Assembly: GCF_020283565.1 (NCBI RefSeq) | Contig: NC_060065.1 | Location: forward strand, 29,996,409 to 30,060,408 | Origin: Trifolium pratense | Lineage: Eukaryota; Streptophyta; Magnoliopsida; Fabales; Fabaceae | DNA length: 64,000 nt | Reading direction: 5' to 3' | Translations under genes and position numbers: made by a program | Notes under the pieces: generated by a model | Databases searched by the model: none | Seen by the model: the letters and a program-made list of their open reading frames with translations, nothing else | Told to the model about the DNA's origin: nothing | Shown here: positions 1-12,354 of the stretch, piece after piece | How the letters are laid out: every line of letters begins with the position of its first letter | How positions within the stretch are numbered: the first letter of the stretch is position 1

Positions 1-764
1 AAGCTAATCTTAAACCTATTTTCTTTTCCTCTCATTTTCCGTATCTTTTTTATTGTGGCTTTATATTTAAATTAAAAAAACTACAAATTTGTCTACAATA
101 AAAATCGAATCTACATTTGCTTACAATAAAGTCTTTCAACCACTAGAGTATATATGTGCTTCAATCGTGATAAAAGTTAGGAATTCTAATATGTTAACCA
201 TGTTTTTCAATAAATTTGAAGACAACATTCCTTATCTCTTATATTATAAGCTTGCTAACACAAGCTAACCGTAAACCAATTATAAAAAAATCAATTATAA
301 AAAAAATTGGGATATGACGAAATGTGTATATAATTTTTACACGTCCGATTACAAAAAAATATTTACTCAATTTTTTTTTTACAAAACATGTTAAATTTAT
401 TTTCTTCGTTGCCACTATTCTTTTATGCCAAAGAAAATCATAACTCAATTTAAGATCACAATGTGAACGTTTAATATTTAATCAAAATTTAAAATAAAGA
501 GTAATGACAATATGTTAAACATGTTAAGATATATCTTTCGTCGCCAGTGTTTTCACATGGTCAGTTGTATGTTGCAACTTCAAGAGTTACTTCTAGAGAA
601 TGATTAAAGATTCAGATTATCGACAAATACGGTGAAAATGCAAATAAAATTTCGATTATAGTTTATAAGAAAGTATTTCGTAATATATCATAATTTCCGT
701 TATATGAAAATTTATCCAAATTTATAGTTAATATTACTCTAATTTTTCAAATACGTTTTAATCA
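1..764. other. AT-rich intergenic DNA, no gene seen
   Basis: No convincing coding region or splice-bounded exon on either strand. The open frames here are short, AT-driven and low in complexity. The right end runs into a Helitron 3' terminus, so some of this stretch may be the body of a Helitron whose 5' end I cannot place. Confidence 0.5.
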
Positions 765-795
765 GACCCGTGCGTGCACGGGTCGGAAGTTCTAG
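765..795 (+). mobile_element. Helitron 3' terminus (hairpin plus CTAG)
   Basis: A 9-bp stem GACCCGTGC / GCACGGGTC with a 2-nt loop lies at 765-784. Seven bases follow, then CTAG ending at 795, with T as the next base. A short GC-rich hairpin just upstream of CTRR, inserted before T, is the defining Helitron 3' end. The matching 5' TC end was not found, and the element may begin outside the window. Confidence 0.65.
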
Positions 796-1007
796 TTAAT
801 TTATGAAAAACTATATAATTCATTATACATGCTTAAACTATATGCATTTGAAATTAACAACCATTTCACGTTCTAACAAATCGTTCGTAAGCAAGCTTTG
901 AATGAACCTTGATAAAATAAAAATATGATTAAGATCTATTATTTGAGGTAGTTGATGCATATATTTAGTTTAACAATAATCATCAATCAACATAAAGTTA
1001 GGTCGAA

Positions 1008-1160
1008 GTGGAATTCTCTATCCTATGGCTAATAGTCAAAGCTTTCATACATCATTCATACAACAAAACAAAAAGATGGGTTTCAACCTCAGCTCTATTT
1101 TCCTTCATTCTCCTGTTTTTATTTGGTACAAGCACTTTTATCGTCCAATGGATTGACCTT
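1008..1160 (+). pseudogene. Orphan first exon of a Glyco_transf_90 (POGLUT-like) gene
   Basis: An open frame from ATG at 1008 encodes a short basic N-terminus, a hydrophobic segment (WVSTSALFSFILLFLFG) and then IVQWIDL, and meets a GTAAGT donor at 1161. The first exon of the intact gene at 5338 has the same plan: a hydrophobic anchor, then EIDL, then the same CTTGTAAGTC junction. Both exons end in phase 0. No second exon is seen before the Helitron at 1687. It is either the relic of a tandem paralogue or an alternative first exon that splices over the Helitron to exon 2 at 7266. The sequence cannot tell these apart. Confidence 0.55.
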
Positions 1161-1686
1161 GTAAGTCATATTCTTACTCTCTTGATCATCTTCTTAATCA
1201 TGCTCTTTCTTTCATTAAGTTAATTTTAATAGCTTTTGATGCATATATATATGCTTTGTGGTTTTCTTGGACTAGTCCAAATTTTGTTTATCACTCTCTC
1301 ACACACAATTGTTAGAACCACAACCTTGACTTACTAGCCTACTGACATACTTGGAAAAAGGGTATAGTGTTAAGTTGTTGTCCTAAAAGCATGAAAGGAG
1401 AATAGGAGGACAAAATATGTTAAGTTACACATCCCCCCAAAAACACTAATAAATATTCTACTATGGTACATGTACTAAAGTTTATAGAATATTTGACTCG
1501 TTTAATTAAAATAATTCAATTTAAAGTTTATATAATATTTAACAAGTCAAACTTATTAAATCACGAATAATTAATCATATACATAATTACATATCTAGTT
1601 GAAAGTTGAAACATTCAAAGGTATAACATGTAAGAGACTAAGGTTTGATGAATAAACAGCCGGGCCATTTGTATTATAATGTTTTA
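1161..1686. other. Non-coding stretch after the orphan exon
   Basis: AT-rich sequence following the donor at 1161. No further exon of the Glyco_transf_90 family and no repeat structure was recognised. Confidence 0.4.
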
Positions 1687-4600
1687 CTAGTATAACTTAC
1701 CCGTGCTATCGCCCGGGTTAATGTTCTGTGAAAAATATAGATCATTTTTTTTCACACATGAAAAATATGGATTATTAAAATTTTAATATTGTGATTTTTT
1801 AATTATTTGTAAAATTAATTTTATATTTAATGTAATAGTTTATTTAATTATGATAAAAGATCCAAATTTTGGAGATTTTAAGGAGAAATGACATAATGGA
1901 GAGTGATACTCCACTCCCCGTTCCCAACTCACATGTTCATATATTTGTTCTTTTATTTTCATAAAAAAAATGTCATTATGCAAAAACTAATCTAACGGTT
2001 AATATATTTGTTCTTAATCGCCATCTCTCTCCTTTAGACATTTGTTTTCTTCAGGAGTATTTTATCTCATGTCCCCGTGTGAAAAAATTTCACATTTGAG
2101 AAGCAAAATGGGGCAATTTTAATTTTAATATTATTTATTTAAAAGTAATGAACAATAGAATTGTTTGTCATTTGCTTGACACAAAAATAAATTATATAAT
2201 TTTTTTAAGCATATCTCATTTGTTAATGTGCAAATTTTAAAAAATGTATCTATTTGTTTTTATTTTTATTTGTTTATTTTACAGTGATGTATGGAGAATA
2301 AAAATAAAGTAATACATGATATTATTGCTTTTAATTCTTTTTTTATATATATAAAATCATTGTTACTTTCCCTGCTTTCAATTGATATCGTATTTTTTAT
2401 ATAATAAAATCTACAAATGTATGTCTCACCCCCTGTAAGTTATTTTTTGCTTAATACCTCCATGTAGGTTATTTTTTTATCAATACCCCCGTATTTTAAT
2501 ATTTTGTTTGGTACAAATCACTATGTATTTTTTTTATTAGAAAAACCACGTTAAGGTAATCCATAATTAATAGAATAATAAAATGAATTAGAAAAATAAT
2601 CTATGAAGTCAATTACTTCATTCCTTTTATATTTCAGACAATGACACCTTTTTCTCTACTTAATAAGTATGAAGTTTAAGAATTTTTTTTTTTAAGCATA
2701 TCAATTTCTCAATTCCACATTTTTCCAATTAATTCTATAGTATAGTCATTCGAGGAGTTTCTATTATTTTATCAGTGTATTTGTTAAATATCACATGAAA
2801 AATTAGACAAATAAAAAAATAATGAGTAAAAAAATAGAGTACAACATTTATTTATAAATAATAGTAAAAAAAACATTTATAAGCATGATTTAAATCCAAT
2901 AAAAAATATTAGAGAAACTCATCCACTCTCCGTTTCCGATCGACGTGTTATTTTCTCCCTTGTAGCCATCTTCAGTGGTCTTTACTACAATGCAATGATC
3001 TCATGAACATAACAAATTGAATAAATAAATTCTATATTATTTTTCAGATGAAGATCAACCTCCCCGTGACCATATTTTTAAATGATTCTCTTGTTTAGAA
3101 AATAAAATTGAGAAGAGTGTTACTAACATTTTCTTAATATATTCTATATATAGTGGTGAGACTCACATGAGTGTCACTCACTTAAAGAGCGAGCTGAGTA
3201 ATTGAAAGTGTTAAAAAAAATAGTGTTTCTGGCCTTCTTTATTCATAAACATGTTCATGGTTTTTTTGTCAAGTAACAGATGTGGAAACTTTGTACTATA
3301 TAATAGTAAACACTACAAATAATGTGGATCTACACATATTTTTTTGAACATCAAAAGAAAGAATTCTATAAATTGCAGAAAAAAGCACTAAATTATTTCT
3401 TTCTTTTTCTGTTTTCACAGCCAGTTTAATTTGATTCGGGGTTAATTCTGGTATCAAGTGATTTATTTGATTGATATACAACATATGAATATTCAAATGC
3501 ATTTTGACATGTATTAACATCTAATGTATTACAATAATTACTATAATACAGTTAAGCATAATCCCTATTTTTATTGCACTAATATTATATGAAATTTGAA
3601 TTTTAATAGGATGATCTTATTCATAGAAAGTTTAAATATGGTCAATGCATAAATAAGTCATTATATTGAATTGAATAAATATAATTGTTAAAAAGTTATT
3701 AGAGTAAAGACATAATTTCTTCTGATATAAAAAAAAAGACACAATTCATTCAATATGAATATTTTACTTTAGTCTATGTCAAGGTTTTAAATTGTGGTTG
3801 CGGTCATGGATGTGGTTGCGGTTGTTGCGAATGCGGTCATTACGGTCGCTGCAACGCGCAATGCGGCTATTGCGGCGTGAAATCATTTTGACATTTCACA
3901 AGCTATATAAAAGGAAACTACTATGTAACTATATTATTTATTCATCATTGCATAGTCTTAGTTTATTCCATAAACACTAATTTGAATGTGCTTAAAATAC
4001 ACATTCATAAACACTATATGATTTAAAGGTCATAAATTTTATTTTTTTGTGAGAAAATTTGAACCAACATCGTCGAAAATGTCTGATGCGGTTGTGGTGC
4101 GGTTACGATGCGGCTGTACACGTGAATATTGAGTTGTAATTTTTGTCTCTAACATGCAAAGATCACAAATATTTGCAAGGATCATGAATCTGCAATATAC
4201 AATGAAAACAATTATAATCAACAAAAAAAATTACAATCAACAAAACAAAATTATCTATATTAAGGACATATGCATTGTAAATAGTCTAATCTGCGTAGAA
4301 AATAAATTCATAAATAAGTGCTCAATAAATTCATAAATAAGTGCTCATAGTATTTTATTGGTCATAGAGATGTATAAAAACAGTAGTACAAAAATAAGCC
4401 AACAATGAAGCAGGTGAAAATGAAATATACTACTCACACAAAATAGACGAATAGAGAAAGAGAGTACCTTTAAATGTTAACTGAAACAAAAAAAAAAATG
4501 TACAAAAATGGTTAGAGTAGAACAATATAAACGTGAAAATAAGTAAGTGAACAGAAAAAAAAAAGTGTGCTATACCTTTTAAAAAAAATGGAAGAAAAAC

Positions 4601-5126
4601 AAAATGTGATAAATAATGGTGAAAACTATACCTATATATTGATCCCAGGCACTAAAACGTTTTTGCTGTTAAATGATATTAATCATGATTAGAATTTTCT
4701 TTTTATAAGTCAATGAGGATTTTCTCAAAATAAAAAAACTTAATTACTGTCAATAAAGAGCATAATTACTATTCACACAAAATTTTGATACAAAAATAAT
4801 AATAATAATACGTGATTGACACTAATAATATATTAATGAATTAATATGTAATATAATGAATCAAATGATTTGAATATATCCTGATTTAATTGAAGAACAT
4901 TAAATTCGATTTATAAACAATAATTGAAAAATGATTGAATTTCCAAATTAGCCAAAAATTCTAAGTAAAATGATATCATCATGTAGAGAAATTGCAAAGG
5001 CCTTCATAGTTAGCCACATAGGAATTGGAGAAATATTAGAATGCCACATAAGACATGGATCAAGGAAATGGTGCCACATAGGAATTAGACCATGAGAGAG
5101 AAACTCCTAAATATATAAATAATAGA
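1687..5126 (-). mobile_element. Probable non-autonomous Helitron, minus strand
   Basis: On the minus strand the 3' end is a hairpin (1699-1718, arms ACCCGGGC / GCACGGGT with one mismatch), eight bases, then CTAG ending at 1687, next base T. This closely resembles the plus-strand Helitron end at 765-795. The candidate 5' end reads TCTATTATTTATATATTTAG on the minus strand from 5126, preceded by A, so both ends fit insertion between A and T. The interior (3.4 kb) is AT-rich, with diverged GCGGTTGCGG-type repeats at 3795-3880 and 4085-4115 and three direct copies of GCCACATA near 5015-5085. No Rep/helicase coding is visible. The 3' end is the stronger evidence. The 5' end is inferred. Confidence 0.5.
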
Positions 5127-5337
5127 TTAGTTAAGATAATATAATGCAAAGAAGAAAAAAAAGTGTCTATATTTAGATTCCTATAAAATTAGTTTTTAAT
5201 TAGGTGCATCATGCAATTGGTACACCATTTGAAGAATTCTTTTATTTTTTGTTGGTCAAATTAGCTTATAGAATTATAAGGCTAACCTTTCGCATATTCA
5301 ATTTTCATTGAGTGAATTATGAGTTGTGTTTAGCATA

Positions 5338-6309
5338 ATGACGAGATGGCTTTCCTTCTCCATCATCATCCTCATTGTATTTGTTGCAACTTCTTTCATC
5401 TTGGAAATTGACCTTGTAAGTCTCTTATATTTTCAATATTTGTGTTTTTCTTTTTGTTATAGATATTGCATTCTTTAATCATGGTTGTTTTTGTTTCTAT
5501 AAACTTTATCCTTCATTCATATCTTTCTCTCTAACTTTGCCTGAATTTTCCATTTCTCACTTAACGACCGAGCTTTCCTTCTTTCTTTTTGAGGGGATCG
5601 TCGTTAAGTCAACGTAATGATATTCTAATATTCAATACTCCCCTCAAATTGTAACGGAAATCGGCAACCATATTAACTTGCTCTCCAATAAACTTAACTT
5701 TGCAGTGAGATCGAAAGTTTAAAATGGCCCCAACAACACCGAAGAATATTACCTACATTTTTTTTTGGTAAAAAAAGGGATCAAATGCCCGAGAAATTAA
5801 ACTATTCTAAACATATAAAACTTTCCTAAAATCATAGGTAAGAACTTGTAACACAAGGGATACATCATTTAAGCACCTATCCACATGTTCATATCCATGT
5901 TTTGGGCCAGAAGCTAAAATAATCCCCATAGCATCACTTTCTTCTTTGATGCAATCTTACGATTTAGAGACACTGATCAAAATTGACCGGTAAACAAAGC
6001 CACAACAAAACACATGTTTTGTTGACATTTTTGTACGAATCCCACTTCTGTGACCCTGACATACTTGCGCGCCCCCTGATATTCTCAATTTACCCACTGG
6101 CTACTTAGAAAGCGAGTGTAGAAAAGAACAAAACAAAAATACCATTGTTCGCTTGCTACGTCGTAAGTATGGAAAATTGCAAAAATTGAAAAACCACAAT
6201 TCACATTCTTGCGAACTATAGTTCACAAAAAAAAATCAATTTTTTTGTCCTCTTCATCTTATAAGGCATGAATACTATGAATTAAATTGTGTTAATATTG
6301 AAAGATTAT

Positions 6310-6350
<41 letters not shown>

Positions 6351-9300
6351 TAAAACTAATGCACCAAATAAAGAAATAAATTATACAAAGACAAATAGTA
6401 AAATTGATCTTAATTGTAAGGATTATCATTCTGCATAGTTGTCACCGTTGAATTGCAATTAGTGCACATATTATTCATATTTGATTTTGTATAAGGGTCT
6501 TGCTAAACAGTGCTCCCGGGGCACTCTTTAAGCATTCTATTTAAAGAAATAATTTACTTAAAAAATAAAAAGTGGAACATTTCAATTTTCGAGGCGTTGA
6601 CTTCACACATTTCCATAAAATTTTAACAAAAACTTACTATTTAAGATGCTTAAAGAGTGCCCTGGGAACACCGTTTAGCATTTTCCATGATGTCACAATT
6701 GATTAGCAATTAGTGTATATATAACTGTCACAATAAATTAGCATATTATGCTCCCTGTTTGTATCAGTCTCGCGTGTATATAATTAATAGTCTAGTATCT
6801 ATGAAAATCACTACAATCAAATATTAATTTCTATCCTTTTATAGAGTCACCGTGTTTAATACTATGAGTTCGCAGTCTACTACGTAGCGAACTGAGTTTT
6901 AGTTCACATTCTACGTAGCGAGTGACTATATTTTTTACTCAAATACAAGATGTTCGCCCTCCTAAATGAAAAATATCATGAAAAAATAGTTCACATTCTA
7001 GGATGCGAACACATTTTTTCATGATTTTTTCCATAAAGGGGGCGCAGACGCTGAGTTTGAGTTAAAAATATTGTCACTTGCCACTTAAAGTGCGAAAAGT
7101 ACTCGCATCCTAAAAAGCGAAAGGATTAATTTGGTCATTTCAAAGGGTGACTAAGACATTCTGGGGTACGAAAAGTTGGATTCTTTTTGTACTAGTATTA
7201 ATCTAAGTATGCTTTGAGAGTGGTTAATCTAATCAATGTTCTTTTTTTTTTCTTTTTCTTTTCAGTCCATACTAACAAGAAATACTATATTCAAGACAAT
7301 TGAAGTCTCAAACAACAAACAAGAAAAATCTAAATTCCCACTAAGTTGCAACACAAACTCAACATCAACATGTCCATCTTCCTATCCAACAACATTTCAT
7401 CTCAATGATGATTCATCATCTCAATCATGTCCACATTACTTCAAATGGATCCATGAAGATCTTAAACCATGGGAGAAAACAGGAATCACAAGAGAAATGG
7501 TTGAAAGAGGACAAAACATGTCACATTTTAGGCTTGTGATTGTGAATGGAAAAGCATATATAGAAAAATATGCAAAATCTTTTCAAACAAGAGATGTTTT
7601 TACAATATGGGGAATTCTACAACTTTTAAGGTTATATCCTGGAAAAATACCTGATTTGGAGTTAGTGTTTCAATGTGGTGATAAGACTTTGGTGAACAAA
7701 AACCTTTTTCAAGGACCACAAGATGTGTCACCTCCACCTCTTTTTCATTATTGTGGAGATGAAAATTCATTTGACATTGTTTTTCCTGATTGGACCTTCT
7801 GGGGTTGGTAAAACTTCTATTCCCTTTAATTAGAATTTAAATGCATCATTAACAAGTCATTAGTTACAATAAAAACTATAAATAAACTCAGAGTGAATAT
7901 ACTATCTCCGATCTTTTTATAAGAGACAATTGAGTCAACAAAAGGTGACGTATCTAGTTTATATTATAAATCAGATACATTAACTTTTATTGACTCAATT
8001 ATCTCTTATGAAAAAGACTAGAGAGAGTACACTATTTTTCATACTTTTTTTTTGGGTCAGGTGGCCTAATAATTAGAAAAAATGCTGTTATTTTTATTAA
8101 ATATATTTTAGATTTTTATAATTAGTTGTGAATGTAAACATAATGATCATGCAAGGAAAAAGGAAAACAAAACTTATATAAGTTTACATTTTTTTTCTTC
8201 TTCTTGGTAGGTCTGAGCTCAACATAAAACCATGGGAAACAACATTAAACAACATACAAGAAGGCAACAAGAATATCAAATGGAAGGAGAGAATACCTCA
8301 TGCATTTTGGAAGGGCAATCCAGAAGTATCTTATATTAGAAAAGAACTTTTGAAGTGTAATGCCTCGGAAGAACATGATTGGAATGCTCGAATATATGAT
8401 ATCGTAAGTTCGTAATCTTATGCCTCTCGATTTCTTTTAGAGTAATTGCATCAATTTTTCGAAGACGAAAGTAATATATTTTTTTTTTCTTTTCAGAAAT
8501 GGGTAGAGGAAAAATCGAAAAAATTTCAGGACACAAAATTGGAAAACCAATGTACCTATAGGTATGCCAATTTTATTTTTAATTTTTTTTAAGTATTATG
8601 TGTGATTTTGAATTTTTTTTAATTCATTTTTTGAATTTGTTACATAGGATATTTTAGAACTTATTTGCTAAAGTATGAAATTTGTGTGACATGTTTTATG
8701 TTAAGGTACAAAATTTATGCAGAAGGGGCAACATGGTCTGTGAGTGAAAAATACATAATAGCATGTGACTCCATGACTATGTTCATAGAACCTAGGTACT
8801 ATGACTTCTTTACAAGAAGCATGCTACCTTTGAAGCACTATTGGCCTATAAGTTTCAAAAACATGTGTGAAGAGATTAAGTATGCAGTGGATTGGGGAAA
8901 TGCTCACCTTGATAGAGTAATAATCTTCTTCCTCAATTTTCCTCTAAATATTTTCTATATTAAAAAAAAAAACAAATTTGTGTTAAGTTTTTTTTTGGTT
9001 AACCTGATTTTTAAGGGAATGAAGCTTTTGTAATTCAGAGTTCGGCCGCGAGGTAAATAAAATATAGCCAAAAATTATTTTCATCAAGAATCGAACTCGG
9101 GTTATTCCGAATGATTCATCTTAAGAGAAACTCATTAACCACATGAGCTCAATATCTTAGTTCAAACTTGTGTTATGTTAAAAATATGCTAGTTTTATTG
9201 CACTTCTTTTTATAATATATTCCCTCCGTCCCTTAATATAAGCTCACATTAGGGTTTTTCACGCATATTAAGAAAAGTTGGTAGTGTAATAAATGTGTAC

Positions 9301-10631
9301 TTTTTGAGTATTACAATTACTAAATTATTCTTGGTGAAAAGATTATTTGTAGTTGACTTTTCGAATTTCAATGTAAAGTAGGGTTATGTTTGGAAAAATA
9401 ATAATAAATGTGTCTAGGGAATTGAAAAATACTTATACATTTAGGGACAAATTTTATCTTTAAAAAGTGTGCTTATAATTAGGGACGGATGGAGTATACT
9501 ATAGTTTCTTTTGGCAGAAATATATACTATAGTTTAGTTGCTCGAAAATTGAAGCATGCATTTTGTTCCTACATACAAAAAGAACTTAAGTTAATTGGAC
9601 TTGACTACATTGTACCCCAAATATTGACATAATTGAACTTTTTTTTATGGCATATACATTGATTCACATAATTTAAGAAAATATCCCCATTTGAGTCTTT
9701 AATTAGCATAAAACACTTCTTACATCAATCCCATATGACCCTACAAAATATTGAAATCTCGATTGGATGTAGATAAAACTACATGCAGTTAGATCAGATT
9801 TAACCGTATGATTAAGATTAGACGGTCAAATTTAATCTGACGGCATGACAACTGCATGCAATCTAGATCCAAAATATTGTGATATGAAATTAGTATATTT
9901 TTTTAAAAAAAAAGTTTAATGATTATGCACCGACGATGCTAAATGTCACAAAAATATCATTAGAATATTATTTTCTAAATTTTTTGAACAAATATCTAAA
10001 TAGGAACATATAGTTGAATGAATGTGTCAAACTTTTTTACAATCAGTACTAGGAACATATAGTAATTACTAGGAATGTTTCTAGTTGAAGGAATGTGTCA
10101 TTAAACTCTTTTTTTTTTTAAAGTTGAAGTCAACATATCCTTGAAAAATGAATTTTTCTTCGTATGATTAAAAGAGGGGGGGAAAAAAGAAAGAATTAAC
10201 TCAATTACTAGTAATTACATTAGCTATTTTTCTCACTAATATATATTTAAACTTACTAAGGAAAACAACATTTTGATTAATTGCAGGCACAAGCAATTGG
10301 AGAAGGAGGAACCAACTACATAATAGATAATTTAAAGATGAAATTTGTTTATGATTACATGTTTCATCTATTAAATAGTTATGCAAAGCTTTTGAGATTC
10401 AAACCAGAAATACCAAAAGGAGCAGTTGAGATTTGTGCTGAAAGTATGGCATGTTCATTGCGTGGAGCAAGGAAGAATTTCATGGTTGAATCCATGGTTT
10501 TGTCACCAAGTGATACACCTCCATGCACAATGCCACCTCCTTATACAATTGAATCTCTTCAACAATTTCTACAAGAAAAAGAGAATCTAATAGGGCAAGT
10601 GAAGACAAGGGCAATGAATAAAGAGCTATAG
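5338..10631 (+). CDS. CAP10/Glyco_transf_90 protein, POGLUT (rumi)-like O-glycosyltransferase
   Basis: Six exons join in frame: 5338-5415, 7266-7807, 8211-8403, 8497-8561, 8706-8916 and 10287-10631 (1434 nt, 477 aa), all with GT-AG borders. Residues about 5-22 form one hydrophobic segment, consistent with a type II signal anchor of the ER/Golgi. Family signatures follow in order: PDWTFWGW, WKERIPHAFWKGNP, a QCTYR-YKIYAEG-WSVSEKYI block, YYDFFTRSMLP-HYWP, AVDWGNAH and FVYDYMFHLLN-YAKLLRFKP. These belong to the Glyco_transf_90 (CAP10, DUF821) family, whose animal members transfer glucose or xylose to Ser in the ER. The substrates of plant members are largely undefined. The C-terminus NKEL only loosely resembles a KDEL-type retrieval signal. 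Length is normal for plant members and no lesion is seen. The introns hold several MITEs and a SINE. Confidence 0.88.
6310..6350. repeat. Compound (AT)n(AG)n microsatellite
   Basis: An uninterrupted AT run passes directly into an AG run inside intron 1 of the Glyco_transf_90 gene. Confidence 0.9.
6495..6686. mobile_element. MITE with GC-rich TIRs, copy 1
   Basis: The left arm has CCGGGGCACTCTTTAAGCA and the right arm TGCTTAAAGAGTGCCCTGG, followed by a TTTAGCATTTT end that mirrors the left TTGCTAAAC. A second copy with the same TIRs lies at 23254-23438. No coding capacity. It sits in intron 1. Confidence 0.75.
7902..8027. mobile_element. Short Stowaway-like MITE
   Basis: A near-palindromic 126-bp element in intron 2. 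The arms are CTATCTCCGATCTTTTTATAAG and, on the other strand, CTCTCTCTAGTCTTTTTCATAAG; the inner arms GAGACAATTGAGTCA and TGACTCAATTATCTC also pair. It is flanked by TA on both sides, as expected for Tc1/mariner-type insertion. Confidence 0.65.
9041..9165 (-). mobile_element. tRNA-derived SINE-like fragment
   Basis: On the minus strand GAGCTCATGTGGTTAATGAG is followed by GAGTTCGATTC, which resemble Pol III A and B boxes. A related copy lies at 63515-63660. It sits in intron 5. Confidence 0.45.
9220..9494. mobile_element. Stowaway MITE (Tc1/mariner)
   Basis: Ends TTCCCTCCGTCCCTTAATAT and TATAATTAGGGACGGATGGAG are inverted and match the Stowaway-type terminus, with TA on both flanks. It is 275 bp long and non-coding, in intron 5 of the Glyco_transf_90 gene. 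Confidence 0.8.
9765..9880. repeat. Palindromic MITE-like repeat with CTGCATG ends
   Basis: ACATGCAGTTAGATCAGATT and the later AACTGCATG with flanking AATCTGA are inverted, enclosing a copy of the GACGGTCA motif also seen near 47060 and 62190. Probably one degraded MITE family. Confidence 0.35.
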
Positions 10632-11150
10632 TGACATTTGTTTTGTAGATGTAGATATAGTTCAATGTCATTCTAATAATTAGTCTTAGTGTAATTGAAA
10701 AATTCTTAATTGGAAGATTATTTTTTGTCAAGTAATGAATCTTTAGCTACATTTTATAAATTTAGATTGTTACATGAATAAAGAACAAATTAAAATTGTC
10801 AATTTCTTAGAAACATGATAGCAAACTATGTGATTTCGCCAAATTTCTCTATGTTGGTTGTTCAAACTTTCTCCTTTTCAATTTACCATGAAGATGCACT
10901 TTTGTGTCTTACACATGTAGATACATTAGTATTTTAGGGTAAATAAGTTTTTACTCCCCGCAAAATAGGCGAGTTTTGGTTTACCCCTTGCAAAAACAAA
11001 AATTTGGATTACCCTGTAATGTGAAGATTCTCTAGTTTACCCCCCCCCCCCCTCATGGAAAATGTTGACTTAAGATTTCATTCTTTTGCCCCCATAATGT
11101 TAGCGAGTTTTAGTTTACTCCCTGACTGACCATGTCACGTCATCATTTTT
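10632..11150. other. 3' flank of the Glyco_transf_90 gene, then a diverged repeat
   Basis: The first part is the probable 3' UTR and downstream flank. From about 10936 there is a repetitive block with alternating TTTGGTTTACCCC and TTTAGTTTACTCC segments and a 13-nt C run near 11041. No coding region is seen. Confidence 0.4.
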
Positions 11151-11154
11151 GAGG

Positions 11155-11345
11155 AATCTTAGGCAAACCATTGTCAAAGTAATCTAGCAAACTTGCAATC
11201 AATAAAAAGGTGTTGAATAATATGTGTTCGAACCATAGTCATGAAAAATGTTATCGGTAGGGGGAACATTCCAAAAAATCTTCAAAAGAATAAGAGATTT
11301 GGAAGGAGGAATACTGCAATCTCTAGTCATCTTGAAGCAATACTG
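11155..11345 (-). pseudogene. LINE fragment (zf-RVT region), short copy
   Basis: This segment aligns by eye with 27160-27380 (shared CAATCAATAAAAAGGT, TCATGAAAA-ATTATC, AATCTTC-AAAGAATAAGAG). There the minus strand encodes a zinc-binding domain of a non-LTR reverse transcriptase. This copy is shorter and frame-broken. Confidence 0.55.
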
Positions 11346-11605
11346 CAACCTTGTAAATTTGGTTCTGTTCTATTGTTTTTCACATTCATTTGATTACACA
11401 TACTTTACTTGTTTTGAATTATTGGATGGTACCAGTTCTTGTTTAGGTTTATTTCAGGAGGATTAATTAATAAATCTATGTTTTTTTTATTTTTTTATTT
11501 TTTTTATAAGCAATTAATAAATCTATAGAACAATTCAGGGTTCAAGTCCTGGCAAATGAGAATGTTTCTACTATTCGCGATGATAGAAAAGTCTGATTTA
11601 GAATT

Positions 11606-11610
11606 ATTCC
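11606..11610 (+). repeat. Target-site duplication ATTCC, left copy
   Basis: Matches 23165-23169 on the far side of the retrotransposon. Removing the element restores a continuous repeat-like sequence. Confidence 0.9.
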
Positions 11611-12087
11611 TGTTCTGGTAAAAAAACAAGGGGGGTTTGTATTATTGATCAAATGGTGTGAATACACTCAGTTCAATCCCAACAACACTGGGAGTTTAAT
11701 AAGTCAGAATTCGTCCTTTTACAAATGAGAGTATGGAGCTATTTATAGAGCTTCCAGTCTTCTTCTCCAAGCAAGGGTTCCTAAAAATCCGGTCCTTAGC
11801 ATCTTCTTCGGTGGTGTGGCGTGAAAATAGGGATGAGAATCTTGGTCTCCAAGCCATGGCAGTTGCGAGAAGTTTAATTCTTCCTTCTTAAGTTAGCGGT
11901 TGATGCAAGGAAGGAGAAGATATTTTCAGTAACGCAGAATCCAATCCTTTTTTGGCGTTGTCTTAGAATTGATGGTCGCGCCCTAGCTTCTAATCGCCTG
12001 TTTTGTGTTTTACCTGCTTTGGGCTTATCATCCTTTTTACTCTAATTGGGCTTATTGGATATTTTCTTAAGCCCATTGCCCAGTCCA
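11611..12087 (-). repeat. 3' LTR of the Tat element
   Basis: It begins TGTTCTGGTAAAAAAACAAG and ends GCCCATTGCCCAGTCCA in plus orientation. I found no difference from 22688-23164 over 477 bp when reading line by line. Confidence 0.95.
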
Positions 12088-12098
12088 CAGCCCCCCAA
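12088..12098 (-). other. Polypurine tract of the Tat element (weak)
   Basis: Next to the 3' LTR the minus strand reads TTGGGGGGCTG. The G-run is in the right place for plus-strand priming, but the last three bases are not purine-pure. Confidence 0.5.
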
Positions 12099-12276
12099 GC
12101 ACGAAGTCCAAAGGGGTGAAGTGCTTGAGTTTGATTCGAATTTTCCCTCTAAAATTTGTAGCGCGGGAACGGTTTCATCACGTTTTTCCCCACTTTCTGA
12201 TGCACGATCTCGCTCTCCTATGCCGTATCTATCAACCATTTCTCCATTTACTGATGACACGATCAGATATTTCCTC

Positions 12277-12284
12277 TATAAAAT
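12277..12284 (+). promoter_or_regulatory. TATA box for the antisense coiled-coil gene
   Basis: CTCTATAAAATGG lies 78 bases before the ATG at 12355, on the strand opposite to gag-pol. A start site about 30 bases on would leave a 5' leader of roughly 45 nt. Confidence 0.5.
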
Positions 12285-12354
12285 GGATCACTCGACGATA
12301 GGATCCGCTCATCACCTTTTCACCTGCTTACCTAACAGTTTTCTTTCTTACAGT

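Noticed and set aside
12046..12354. N-terminal extension of the antisense coiled-coil ORF into the LTR
   Set aside because: The open frame begins inside the 3' LTR, but a TATA box at 12277 and the ATG at 12355 make the shorter protein more likely. The extension is low in complexity.
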